Shown piece after piece: positions 52,085-62,162 of a DNA stretch of 64,000 nucleotides; the first letter of the stretch is position 1; the number at the start of each line of letters is the position of its first letter. The stretch is from Hydra vulgaris. Its lineage: Eukaryota > Cnidaria > Hydrozoa > Anthoathecata > Hydridae. Where the stretch lies: NCBI RefSeq assembly GCF_038396675.1, contig NC_088928.1:10693501-10757500 (forward strand), given 5' to 3'. The notes beneath the pieces were generated by a model. It ran no database searches. It saw nothing but the letters and a program-made list of their open reading frames with translations, and was not told the origin of the DNA. A program made the translations under genes and the position numbers.

Positions 52085-52850
52085 GCTAACCAGTATTGCC
52101 TAAATTTTTTATATACGAATGCAACATCACTTGGCAACAAAATAAAATAATTTAAAATTTTGTGTGAATCAAAAAAAAGTCAATATAGCTGGAATTACTG
52201 AAACATGGTTTCAAAACTCATCCATTGTATATAATGGATGAGTTTTCTTATTTTTCTTTTATATAGTGTAACCTTTTAAGTGTATACACTTAAAAGGTTA
52301 CACGGTATACAAGAAAAATAGATCTGGTGAGCGAAAAGGTGGTGGAGTACATAGAGAACAACCTCACATCATATGAAATAAGTATTGGTAATCAAGACAG
52401 CAAAATAGAACAAATATGGGCTGTCGTTGTAATTAGAAATATCAAATACCTCATTGTATGTATATATAGACCAAACAATCAAATACAGACATGAATGATT
52501 TTAGACAAACTATACATTGTTCAAAAAATAAAGTTGATGAAAAATAAAGATGATAAAATATATGCAGATGTTGTAATACTAGGAGATTTTAATTTTCCAA
52601 TTATTATCTGGAATAGTGGATATGTTGAGAGTGTAAATAATAGAAAAAATTTAATTGAACACATATTTACTGATATAATTAAAACGACAAATTTTTATTT
52701 CAGCATGTTAATATTCCAACTTTCAACTTTCAGAAAAACAGTGAAAAAACACACTGGACTTGATAATTCCAACGATAGTAACAGAATATATGAGCTACAA
52801 TCACATGAAGTCCTGGGTTGTACAAACAAGGGACACAGTATTGACATTTA
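52085..52850 (+). pseudogene. LINE ORF2 endonuclease domain, broken by palindromes
   Basis: Frames read YTNATSLGNKIKEFKIL-like (an AAA to TAA stop replaces the E codon region), VNIAGITETWFQNSSI (catalytic E in ITETW), then a palindromic insertion at 52,213-52,303 and again GYTVYKKNRSGERKGGGV, ISIGNQDSKIEQIWAVVVIR, YLIVCIYRPNN, and from 52,495 a frame with VVILGDFNFPIIIWNSG (catalytic D and N). The SDH motif is not visible: the end of the domain (after LIEHIF) is replaced by low-similarity sequence. The motifs and order are those of the AP-type endonuclease of L2/CR1-like LINEs. Confidence 0.75.
52213..52303. repeat. Two adjacent palindromes within the endonuclease region
   Basis: The first has perfect 14-base arms (52,213-52,226 and 52,233-52,246). 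The second is a perfect 38-base palindrome without spacer (52,266-52,303). Together they separate two conserved endonuclease blocks. Confidence 0.95.
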
Positions 52851-53299
52851 AACTTGAACTAAACATTAAACAGAGTAGCAGAACACCTATAATATAAATT
52901 TGACTTCACCAGAGGAGACTACATAAAAATAAACAAAAATGTTAACCCAATCGACTGGAACTTCTGTTTTCATAAATCAACAACACAACAGATGTACGAT
53001 ACTTTTATATCAAACATAAACTATCTGAGTAATTTATATATACCAAAAACTGATTTTGATGCAAAACACAAACACAAGAGAAATTCATGGTTTAGCAATA
53101 ACCTTAGAGCATTAGTAAGAATGAAAAAAGATGCATAAATTTAGTAGCCAAATGGTAAAATGCAGAAAAGATCAGTTCTTACAAAACAATAACAAAATAA
53201 ATATCAAAAGAAGCCATATTAGTCAGAAAGAACTATAAAAGAAACCTGATAATAAAATCAAAATCAAATCTGAAACTTCTCTATAAATATATTTCTGTC

Positions 53300-54221
53300 A
53301 GAGGAATACAAAACAATCAGTTAAAGCTGTTTTGAACACTAATGATACTGTAACAAATAACCAAAATGAGATCGCAGATATTCTAAACAGCCAGTTTCAC
53401 AGCGCCTTTATAAACGAAAGCAACACATTGCTAGGCATAGCAGATAAACTAATAAGTCACACACTTGATTTAAATGACAATTTTATTGGTAATCTGAATT
53501 GAATTGAACCATTAAATACATACAAAGCGTGTGGTGCAGAAAATTTACATCCTAGTTTATTAAAGCAATGGGAAAAGTCAGTAGCATTGCCACTTACGTT
53601 CATCTACAAATCATCTTACAAAATAAGTAACCTGCCTCTACAGTGATGTGCAGCAAATGTGACACCAATTTTCAAATCACTTTTTAATTCACTCTCGATT
53701 TTGTTATACACAATTTATTAAAAAATATACCAGTGGATGTTATAATGCTGGATTTTGCATTTGTCGCTTGTGTGGCAAGGCATTTGATACCGTGCCACAC
53801 AAGCGACTTATGTTAAAATAGAACGCATATGGAATAAAAGCAAAATTTTTAAGTTGGATTGATGCGTTTTTGAATAATCGAATAGAAAGAGTGGTTCAAG
53901 GTGATGCAGTGTCAACATAGAGAAACGTATTATGGGGTGTTACACAGGGACAAGGATGGCAAAGAACATAAGAAGTCTGCAGTACCAATACCGTTTACAG
54001 ACTCTAAATTTAACAACATTTTCAAAAAGAAGACAAAGAGGAGATCTTATTCAAGTATTTTAAATTTTCAATAAAATCGAAAAAGTAGAACTTTTAAACA
54101 AACAAACTTCCTAAAAATCACACAGAGGTCACAATAAGAAATACAGTAGAGAACAAACCAAGTTTATACCGAGGCACGAATGTTTTATAAACCAAACTGC
54201 AAATTTAGGGAACGCATTGAC
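53300..54221 (+). pseudogene. LINE RT remnant with internal deletion
   Basis: Recognisable blocks are LNTYKACGAENLHPSLLKQW (RT start), PLTFIYKSSYKISNLPLQ and ANVTPIFK (motif region 1-2), then MLDFA, a 17-base insertion, and KAFDTVPHKRLML (motif A), AYGIKAKFLSWIDAFLNNRI and GVTQG (motif B, truncated). After 53,950 the sequence jumps to RSLQYQYRLQTLNLTTFSKR and RQRGDLIQVFKIFNKIEKVE, the C-terminal region, so the YADD motif and thumb are deleted. The last codons before the transposon insertion are INQTANLGNAL. Confidence 0.75.
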
Positions 54222-55718
54222 ATAGACCTTTTCATAAATAAATGTCCGCGTTTCAAATCGAGGCTTAGGTTGTACCGTTAGTAAACAAACAAAATATTTC
54301 ATTGCTTAAGAGCGACTTTCTGTAAGAACCAGACAAAGCTTAACAGTGACCCTCTTCAAAATTGCTAATTTTTTAATATGTTGTTGCTATTCATACTAGA
54401 AGCTCAATTCCAAAAAATTTTCAGAAAATATTGATTGGTTCTTTAGATATTAGATGTCAAAGTTTGACTTGAAGATTTTTCGAAATATTGACCAAATGGT
54501 GTTGAAGGCATGTTTAAACTCGAAAAAAACAAACAAAGTAAATACTTTACAATGAGTATTTCACTTGATTATTGTTTATTGGCTAGTTTAGACCAAAAAT
54601 TAATAAAATTGGTAAAGAAAATTTTTTTCCTTGACTAAATATCATGCTTTAAAATATGCAAAAAATGATTTTTTTGTCATTTTGGATCTTTGTTTTCATT
54701 CGAAGCCGCGAATATCCCTTAATTTTTTTTTGTTATTATAAATCTTTACCTAGTTAAGTACCTAAAAGCATAAAAACACCTGCGGAGAAGTAAAGGCTAT
54801 GCCGCAAAATCCAACTCAAAAACGAAATTATAATCTTTTGACGTATTGATTGTGACACGATTATGATTAAAGTCCTGAGTTCACTGTAAACTTTAATTTA
54901 AAAAACTTGTATTAACCTTTAATCTACCTTATTTATAAAAAATACCTATGGGGTATTGCAATAGTTCAGAAAAAATAACATATAAATAGTAAAGATATTT
55001 TCTAGGTGCTTCTATATTTATTTATAAGCACATGAATGCAGTATGTTTCTTTGTTACTCTATCATCTTTTTTGAGTATAATTTTTACTCCTATGTTTCCT
55101 GAGTATGATTTGGAGTATTATTATTTTATATTATAATAAACCTCTTCTGCGCATTTTTAGTTAGTTAAGATTTTTTACTTTTTTAAAAACATTTTGATTA
55201 AAAGTTTACAAAAAAAATGTTGACGTGACACGTGTTACAAAAAATGACATGTGTTGTTGTTTTGAACGGAATAATTGTGAAACTTACATGTGACCTATTC
55301 CAAATGTAGATGCAATGTTGGTGATGATGTTAAACTATAAATAGGAAACATCACAAAATATATGAAACACCTATTAATAGATGCACAACAGAAAAAGGTA
55401 AAGAATGATACATGTAAACGACTAGATAAAAAACAGCATTTTGTTTGAAAGACTATTCACAGAAGAAATTACCCGTGAAGTTTAGAGAGGGTTAGAAGGG
55501 CTACTTTGGAAAAAAAAGGCATAAGTATGCATATAAATGGTTTTTTTTTTCCCAAAAATGACATTCTCAAAAAGCATGTTTATCAAACAATTTTATATCG
55601 CTGCAATCAAGGTGTTTGCTCTGTTATCTCTATCGCGAAATCAGTTCTTAATTAGTTTCAACAAGATGAGCCAGAAATAGTAAATATTTTTGCAAATCGG
55701 ATGATGCTAACTATTTAA

Positions 55719-56360
55719 TTGAATCTATGTATAAACTCTGCAAAAATAAAAACTTCTACGTACGACTTTAATGAGCCTTGCTGTAGAACAGACCAATTCG
55801 ATAGGGAATGTGCATCCACTAAAACAATACTAAGAAGTTTCGTATATGCAAGCAATGACATAGTAATAGCAGTAGATGTTTCAAAAGCAATAAAATATGG
55901 TTATGGCGTCAAAAAGGGTGTGGTTAGTGTAGCAAAAATTGAGAATGTTTATTGTAAATTGAGAAAGATCTGAACAATCTTCTGTTTTAGATAAAGTAAA
56001 AAAAAGTTTATACTGAAAAGTTCAAAACAGCTTTGCAAGTTCATTCTAATTCTCCAACTGCATCAGTAAAGATCACGCCTACCTCCGATAAACAACATAT
56101 ACTCTCAAAAGCTCCATAAATTAGGTTGGGCATTGCCAATAAGAAAAAATTTTCGTTTTTCCATTAGACTGAATAAACTTCTTTATGAATACTTCATAAA
56201 TGGAGAAAATACAGGAAATAAGATGTCACCAGCAGATGTAAACACAGTGATAAGAAAATATCTTACAGCTAATGAGTTTGTTTCAAGCCAGGAAGTAAGA
56301 TCTTTGTTCTCTAGATGGAGAAGGCTATTATTGAATTGGAAAATTGACTGCTCCGACTAA
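55719..56360 (+). pseudogene. Unnamed protein with C-terminal GWAxPIRK module
   Basis: The first block (55,719-55,973) reads NEPCCRTDQFDRECASTKTI then LRSFVYASNDIVIAVDVSKA and IKYGYGVKKGVVSVAKIEN. The second (56,010-56,100) includes VHSNSPTASVKITPTSDKQH. The third (from 56,115) is LGWALPIRKNFRFSIRLNKL, LYEYFINGENTGNKMSPADV and LTANEFVSSQEVRSLFSRWR. The third block has the regular pattern GWA-RF-K-LxxxFxxGExTGxKxxPxxV-xxxxEFxxxxxVxxxFSR. It recurs in part at 48,195-48,449 and I believe in many cnidarian gene models, without a named domain. Two cysteines next to each other in the first block might be part of a zinc site. Blocks are in different frames, so the copy is dead. A role in the transposition of its TTAA element is only inferred from the two associations. 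Confidence 0.55.
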
Positions 56361-56549
56361 TGAAGAAGACAATAACAATGTAGTTGAAAATGAAGAAACC
56401 GAGAAATATCAAGAAGAAATACATAAACTTGCAACCAAACTTTCTTTTATATGGTTGAAAGATAATTGAGTGGTATTTGTTCACAAAAACCAATCGTATT
56501 CAGTTGTTGCAGAGGTATTTTGTGTATATTGTTAAACAAAAAACTTTTT

Positions 56550-56640
56550 TTTGGTTTAACAATATATACAAAATTTTCACATTATTTTAAAACATATACA
56601 AGATTTTGCATTTTTTTACATTTTTTAAAATATATGCACG
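56550..56640. repeat. Short tandem repeat next to the right arm
   Basis: Three imperfect copies of TATACAAGATTTTGCATTTT then TTACATTTTTTAAAA, the last running into the right arm. Confidence 0.75.
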
Positions 56641-56740
56641 ATTTTGCGGCTAAGCCTTTACTTCCCCGTAGGTGTTTTTATACTTTTAGGTACTTAACTC
56701 GGTAAAGATTTATAATAACAAAAAATAATTATAGGATATT

Positions 56741-56800
56741 TGCGGCTTCAAATGAAAACGAAGATCATTTGCGGCTTCAAATGAAAACAAAATTATCATT
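56741..56800. repeat. 28-bp tandem duplication in the right arm
   Basis: ATTTGCGGCTTCAAATGAAA is present twice. The left arm has it once (near 54,703), so the duplication happened after the arms formed. Confidence 0.85.
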
Positions 56801-56831
56801 TTTTGCATATTTTGAAGCATGATATATATAT

Positions 56832-57018
56832 ATTTTTTCACCTTCCCAAGGCCTAGAAGGCCACTACAGACGAGGAGGCTGCTTAATTGTGGTTAGAACC
56901 CTTTCTCAACTCTACAAGCCCGAAACACGAACCCTGACGAACAAGGCCGCTGCGCGGATAAACAAGTTGAGCGCGGTACTACCAGGGACGTGGTGGGGAT
57001 CGAACTCGGATCGAATTT
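56832..57018 (-). mobile_element. SINE-like insertion in the right arm
   Basis: About 185 bp of GC-richer DNA that is absent from the left arm: there AAATATCATGC is continuous, here it is split. The reverse complement begins with GAGTTCGATCCCCACCACG, which resembles a tRNA box B (GGTTCGATYCC) and T-arm, and ends in a T/A-rich run (ATATATAT). No box A is visible, so it would be a 5'-truncated tRNA-like SINE. Its body (GCGCAGCGGCCTTGTTCGTC, CTGTAGTGGCCTTCTAGG) is unrelated to the SINE at 16,428. Confidence 0.6.
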
Positions 57019-57352
57019 AGTCAAGGAAAAAAATTTTCTTTACCAATTTTATTAATTTTTGGCCTGAACTAGCCAATAAACAATAATCAAGTTAAATACT
57101 CATTGTAAAGTACTTACTTTGTTGTTTTTTTCGAGTTTAAACATGCCTTCAACACCATTTGGTCAATATTTCGAAAAATTTAGTCAAACTTTGACATCTA
57201 ATATCTAGAGAACCAATAATTATATTTTTTGAAAAAATTTTGCAATAGGGCTTCTAGTTCAAATAGCAACAACATATTAAAAAATTAGCAATTTTGAAAG
57301 AGGTCACTCTAAAAATTTGGATTTTTTGGCTGATTCTTACAGAAAGTTGCTC

Positions 57353-57625
57353 TTAAGCTTATCTGCTTCTTTTAATCTTGAGCTTTATTTGTTATTTAAA
57401 AAATATTATGTTATTTTCTTCAAACACAAACAAAATTTCTTCACAGGAAATTGGTTTTTTATTTTATTTTAAGTCTTTATTTATATAATTTTATTACTTG
57501 AATATCAAAGTAAAATCAAAGTAAAATATCAAAAATTTACCTTAACTGAAGTTTACTTTTATCTACAAAATTTAGTAAATTTATGTAGTGTAGTTGACTT
57601 TTTAGTGTTTAGATCTAGCATAAAT
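57353..57625. other. Left non-coding part of the ISL2EU-like element
   Basis: AT-rich sequence between the TTAA insertion and the nuclease gene. A promoter is expected here but no motif stands out. Confidence 0.4.
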
Positions 57626-57629
57626 TGTT

Positions 57630-59590
57630 TTGAAAGAAGATGATATAGACGATCCAACTGCCCAAGTCGATTTAGAAAGATTACAAGCGTTTACAAATGA
57701 TTGTTTAAAAAGGTGGCTTCTTTACCGTAGTGATTCTCTTAAAGGTGTAGTAACGTTACGAGACTCTCAAGTTAAAAATTTTACAATATTTTCACAACGG
57801 AAAGAATTCAATTATTTGTGATCCAACTCTTGAGAAAAAATGGTTATCAAAAAAGGCATGTTTGATGGGTAAAAATCTAAAAATCTAAAATATAAAAACA
57901 TTTCCTATGTTGCCTGAAAATTTAAAATGTGAGCTGTTAAATTTGAATTCCAAAAATGGATGGAGCAAGTGTCTAGAGGAATTTCTTGGGTTTTTAGCTG
58001 AGAAAATTAGTGCATATACTTTAAATGTAAATAGTAATTTTTTTCCTAAATCTACTGAAGTTAAAAAACATTTGTCTAGAGGAGAAATATTTCTTGAAGA
58101 ACAATACATTGATCTATCAAAACAAAGTATTGATAGATCAATGTATTGTTCTTCAAGAAATCTATCAAAACAAACTATTTTGTGTATTCCCTCAGAACAA
58201 TGCATTGAACTATTTTGTGTAAAAGGAGTATGTGCAGCTAGCATGAGAAAAGTTGACTTATGGATTTTTATTGCTATCAAAAAATCAGATGGATCAGTAA
58301 AGTATGCGTTTTGTGAATACCCAGCAGGAAAAACTAGAACTTGTTTACATGCATTTGTAATGATGAAACTTGTTGCAAAATGGGTATTAAAACTGAAAAC
58401 TGTTCTTAATATTCAAGCCTATACATCAAGAACTTGTGCTTGGTCAATAACACAAAGTCATAAAAGATTTAATAAAACACCAATAAGTGACTTGAAAATT
58501 ATACCACCACTAATAAAAAAAAACCTTTGTTGAAAAAAAAAGTATTTTCATTTGCCACAATCAAATTGTCATTGTATGATGTTAGAACTGATTAGAACAG
58601 AAAAAGTGATAATGAAAATAAAATAAATGAGCTTTACAAGAATCTTTCAAACAGTGATGTTAAAATGTATATGTTGAATGTTTTAAATAAATCAAATGAA
58701 GGAACAGTCAAACAAGCCTAGGAAGTGTCCCATTTGGGTCTGTATTAAACTATCAATGTGCTTTAGTTTCACCTAGTTACAATGTTTACTACAACTTACC
58801 TGAACCTTCAAAAATTTTAGACAGTGCTTAATACATTGAGTACCCTACATTCCCTTTCAATGAAACTGATGATTTAATAAAAATATTTTGTAATAAAAAA
58901 AATAAACATGTTAAAAAATATGAAGTTAGTAAAGGATATAGTAGTTCAAATTGAAAAGAAACAAGGGAACAGGATGGAAATTCAAAATGGTTTGATTACA
59001 GAAGGAGTCAATTCACTGCATCTTTATGTAATAAGTTAGAGAACAAATCTCCAAAAGGATTCAAAAGTTTGGCACACAAACTTGTTCATAATGAAAACAA
59101 AATTAATCTAAACAATGTTATTTATATAAACTTTCTTATGGTAAATATTATGAATCTATAGTATTAAAATATTATGAAAACTTTATGAAATCCTCTGGCT
59201 ATAAACTAGATGTAGAACCATGTGATTTGGTAATTAATGAAAAAAATTTTGTTTTGGGTGCATCACCTGATAGGAAAGTAAGGTATGATAATGATTGTGA
59301 AATAATAGAAATTAAGTGCAATGAAGATTACAGTCGCCTAGATCCAAAAGATGTTTTGTAGCAAAAAATGCCTCTATAATATTTGATAAATCTAGTAGTA
59401 AAGATTTATTAAACAAAAAGCATAGTTATTATGATCAAACCCAAACGCAACTTGGATTAATAAAACAAATGTGGTGTGATTTTGCGTTCTACACTTCAAA
59501 AGGATTAGTTATTGATTGTATTACGTATGACAAAGTATATTGGGAGGCTCTAAGTAAAAGATTATTAGACTTTTACTTCAACTAATATGT
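57630..59590 (+). pseudogene. SWIM zinc-finger / YqaJ-type nuclease gene, decayed
   Basis: The likely start is near 57,630 (MKEDDIDDPTAQVDLERLQA), followed by FTNDCLKRWLLYRSDSLKGV and a frame change. From 57,907 a 208-codon frame reads through FLAEKISAYTLNVNSNF, an inserted hairpin segment (58,089-58,161), PSEQCIELFCVKGVCAASMR, then FCEYPAGKTRTCLHAF, a SWIM finger (CxCx-AGxxxxCxH) whose second Cys is now Tyr. Downstream broken frames give NSKWFDYRRSQFTASLCNKL near 58,990 and VINEKNFVLGASPDRKVRYD then CEIIEIKCNED near 59,250-59,320. The latter is the YqaJ/lambda-exonuclease-type core (GxSPDG ... EIKC) with catalytic D, E and K kept. The frame ends with LLDFYFN near 59,585. It would be an accessory DNA nuclease of the element. 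Confidence 0.78.
58089..58161. repeat. Perfect 31-bp inverted repeat inside the nuclease gene
   Basis: Arms 58,089-58,119 and 58,131-58,161 with an 11-base spacer. The segment also creates a direct repeat of CTATCAAAACAAA (58,114 and 58,162), and removing 48 bases restores a single copy in frame. Confidence 0.96.
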
Positions 59591-59691
59591 CAGACAAAAT
59601 AATTGAAAAAATCAATAACAATTGAATTATTGAAGACAAATATTTTATTGAAATTTGCAGAATCTATTGAACAGTATATGCATTTAAAAAA

Positions 59692-60300
<609 letters not shown>

Positions 60301-60304
60301 GGAA

Positions 60305-61185
60305 ATTTATCCTTCATTGACTGAGGCATATTTTGTTTTATTTGAGTTAACGTTGGCCATATGCTAAGGCTTAAGCTTTATGCCATAAAGTTCAACCATG
60401 TTATAACTTTTACTTACAGTTCCTTCACATACTGAAAAAGGAAATGTTGAATCCCAATTATTATAATTTCTTCTTAATTGCACTAAAATTAATAAATATG
60501 CTTCTAATGGTAACAGAATTCGATTTCTCCTCCCATTTCCACTTTCTTGCGAATGCTTACTATTGTATAAGATAAGGTTTTCTCAATTTTCTCCAGGGTC
60601 AAGATATATAAAAACTACATCAAATGTTTTTCGATTCGGAAGTCCTGTGTAATGTTTTAATTCTTTTTCAAATGATAGAACATGCTCAACAAATTTATTT
60701 CCTTCATTAGGTATTGCTTCTTTTATTTTCTTATTTTCATTTTGCGACTGCTTCATTTTTAGTTTGCTCGAAAGGAGTGATTCTCTATTTGAGCTTTTAC
60801 TTGTTTTGTTAACAACATCATTGTCAGACAAAACTATGCTTTTATGAGGAGATTGTCTCTAACCAGATGGTTTTCTTTCTTTTTCACTAGCTTTGAAATT
60901 ATTCCAGCTATGAAGTAATGGTTTAGCACCTTTCCTTAAAGTGACTCTAGTACCTCCTAGCAGCTCCTAAAATGTCCCGCGATTTAAAATGAGAGTAACA
61001 TAAATATGATGAGTTAATAACATTAAAACTATCTAAACCATTTTTACGCTTTATCAAGTTGCACCAAAGAGAAATTTTATTTTTTTCTTTCGGAAAATGA
61101 AAGAATTTAATGTCAGAAGCTTTTCATTCTCCAAATTTGATAATATAGATTCGATTGAAACAATTATAAGCAGCATATTGTTTGC
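60305..61185 (-). pseudogene. THAP-domain transposase of the ISL2EU-like element, 5' part
   Basis: Minus strand. Near 61,180-60,990 the frames read GKQYAAYNCFNR, then DIKFFHFPKEKNKISLWCNL, IKRKNG and SSYLCYSHFKSRDI, a C2CH THAP zinc finger (Cys pair, FHFP, W, CxxHF) that would bind the transposon ends. VTLRKGAKPLLHSWNNF and the 82-codon frame at 60,831-60,583 (a basic linker with a coiled-coil part and KELKHYTGLPNRKTFDVVFI) follow. Then come PLEAYLLILVQLRRNYNN and LSIWPTLTQIKQNMPQSMKD near 60,490-60,310. The LPxxExLxxxLxxLRxN and WPTxxxIxxxMPxxxKxxFP blocks are the HTH preceding the DDE domain of this family. The DDE domain itself is missing, cut off at the LINE fragment. Confidence 0.75.
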
Positions 61186-61297
61186 CAGATGATTTTCTTA
61201 TAGGTTTTTAATTAAAAGCTATTTGGTTTGTTTACAAACGGTACAACCTAAGCCTCGCTTTGGAATTATGCTGACGTTTATTTATGAAAAGGTCTAT

Positions 61298-61440
61298 TGG
61301 AAGTCGTCAATTCAACAAGCGTAAGTAATTTCAAAAACAAATTAGACGTATATTTGAGGAGCCCATTAGCAAAACGCACCAAGTCCGAGCAAATTTATTT
61401 TGAAATATTGAAGGAAAACTGACCCACACGTATTTTGCGC
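61298..61440 (+). pseudogene. C-terminal end of the split LINE ORF2
   Basis: The frame reads VVNSTSVSNFKNKLDVYLRS then PLAKRTKSEQIYFEILKEN and a TGA near 61,421. VNSxSVxxFKxxLDxxL is the standard end of LINE ORF2 proteins. It joins INQTANLGNAL (54,175-54,216) in frame when the ISL2EU-like element and one AT are removed. Usual lengths between the two motifs fit. Confidence 0.85.
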
Positions 61441-61752
61441 TCAAAAAATAAATTTGTTGGTAAAAGTTACTTCAGTGTAGTGATACAAATAAAGCATGCG
61501 CATAGGAAAAAATGCAATTTAATAGGATCATGAAATAAACCTTATTTTGATAATTATTATTATTATTGTTTTGATAATTATTATTATATTATTTTGATTT
61601 CCATGAATTATCGAAAAAAGTAATAGTATAAAATAATGGGAACAAACAAAACACTATTGTAGAAGTTGTAGTTTTTTTATTAAAAATTTTGACGAAAGAA
61701 AATGCTGTACAATGAATAAGTTAAACATGATTACAAGCAGCATTTTTTCCAA
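61441..61752. other. LINE 3' region and AT-rich sequence
   Basis: Contains repeated TTTTGATAATTATTATTATT (61,544 and 61,570). No gene. Confidence 0.5.
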
Positions 61753-62154
61753 CAGGGGCGCCAAAAAGCATTTTTTGGTCTTTGAGGGAGCTAACTTCCA
61801 GACATGGAGTAAACTCCAAACATTTATATGTTTATACTTATGTCAAATAAGGATGCTTTGCAAAAAATTGCGATGATTGGAGCTTGGAAACAAAAAAGCC
61901 CAAAAATTTTGGCCCCCTCTGCCCCAAACATGAGAGCAACAAGTTGATGAAATATTTTTTGTACCATTTTCAACTAAACTTATATTCATCGATAAATTTT
62001 AAGTTTCATAGTACTATCTCTCAGCGTTCAAAAAGAATAACCATATAAAATTTGCAACCCCTTCAAATTGAGGAGGAGGGGGGTTAAGTTTTATATGGAC
62101 ATAATTTTTGAATGCTAAAATATTTTACTATAAAATTTAAAAAAGGCGCCCCTG
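61753..62154. mobile_element. 402-bp hAT-type MITE
   Basis: The left end CAGGGGCGCCAAAAA and the inverted right end CAGGGGCGCCTTTTT pair over ten bases. The flanks TTTTCCAA (61,745-61,752) and TTCTCCAA (62,155-62,162) form an 8-bp target duplication with one change. It has no ORF. The interior has C-rich and G-rich patches (61,913-61,925; 62,071-62,081). Confidence 0.88.
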
Positions 62155-62162
62155 TTCTCCAA

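Larger units (their letters stand above)
54310..57352. mobile_element. TTAA element with ~500-bp inverted arms and an orphan gene
   Basis: TTAA (54,306-54,309) then GAGCGACTTTCTGTAAGAA; the right end is the inverted equivalent then TTAA (57,353-57,356). The left arm is 54,310-54,811 and the right arm 56,640-57,352, the latter enlarged by a SINE-like insert and a small tandem duplication. The centre (54,812-56,639) encodes decayed pieces of one protein. It lies 86 bp inside the left end of the ISL2EU-like element and so is younger than that element. Confidence 0.88.

Noticed and set aside
57885-58280. 131-codon minus-strand ORF
   Set aside because: Antisense of the SWIM/YqaJ gene; its length is helped by the perfect hairpin at 58,089-58,161.
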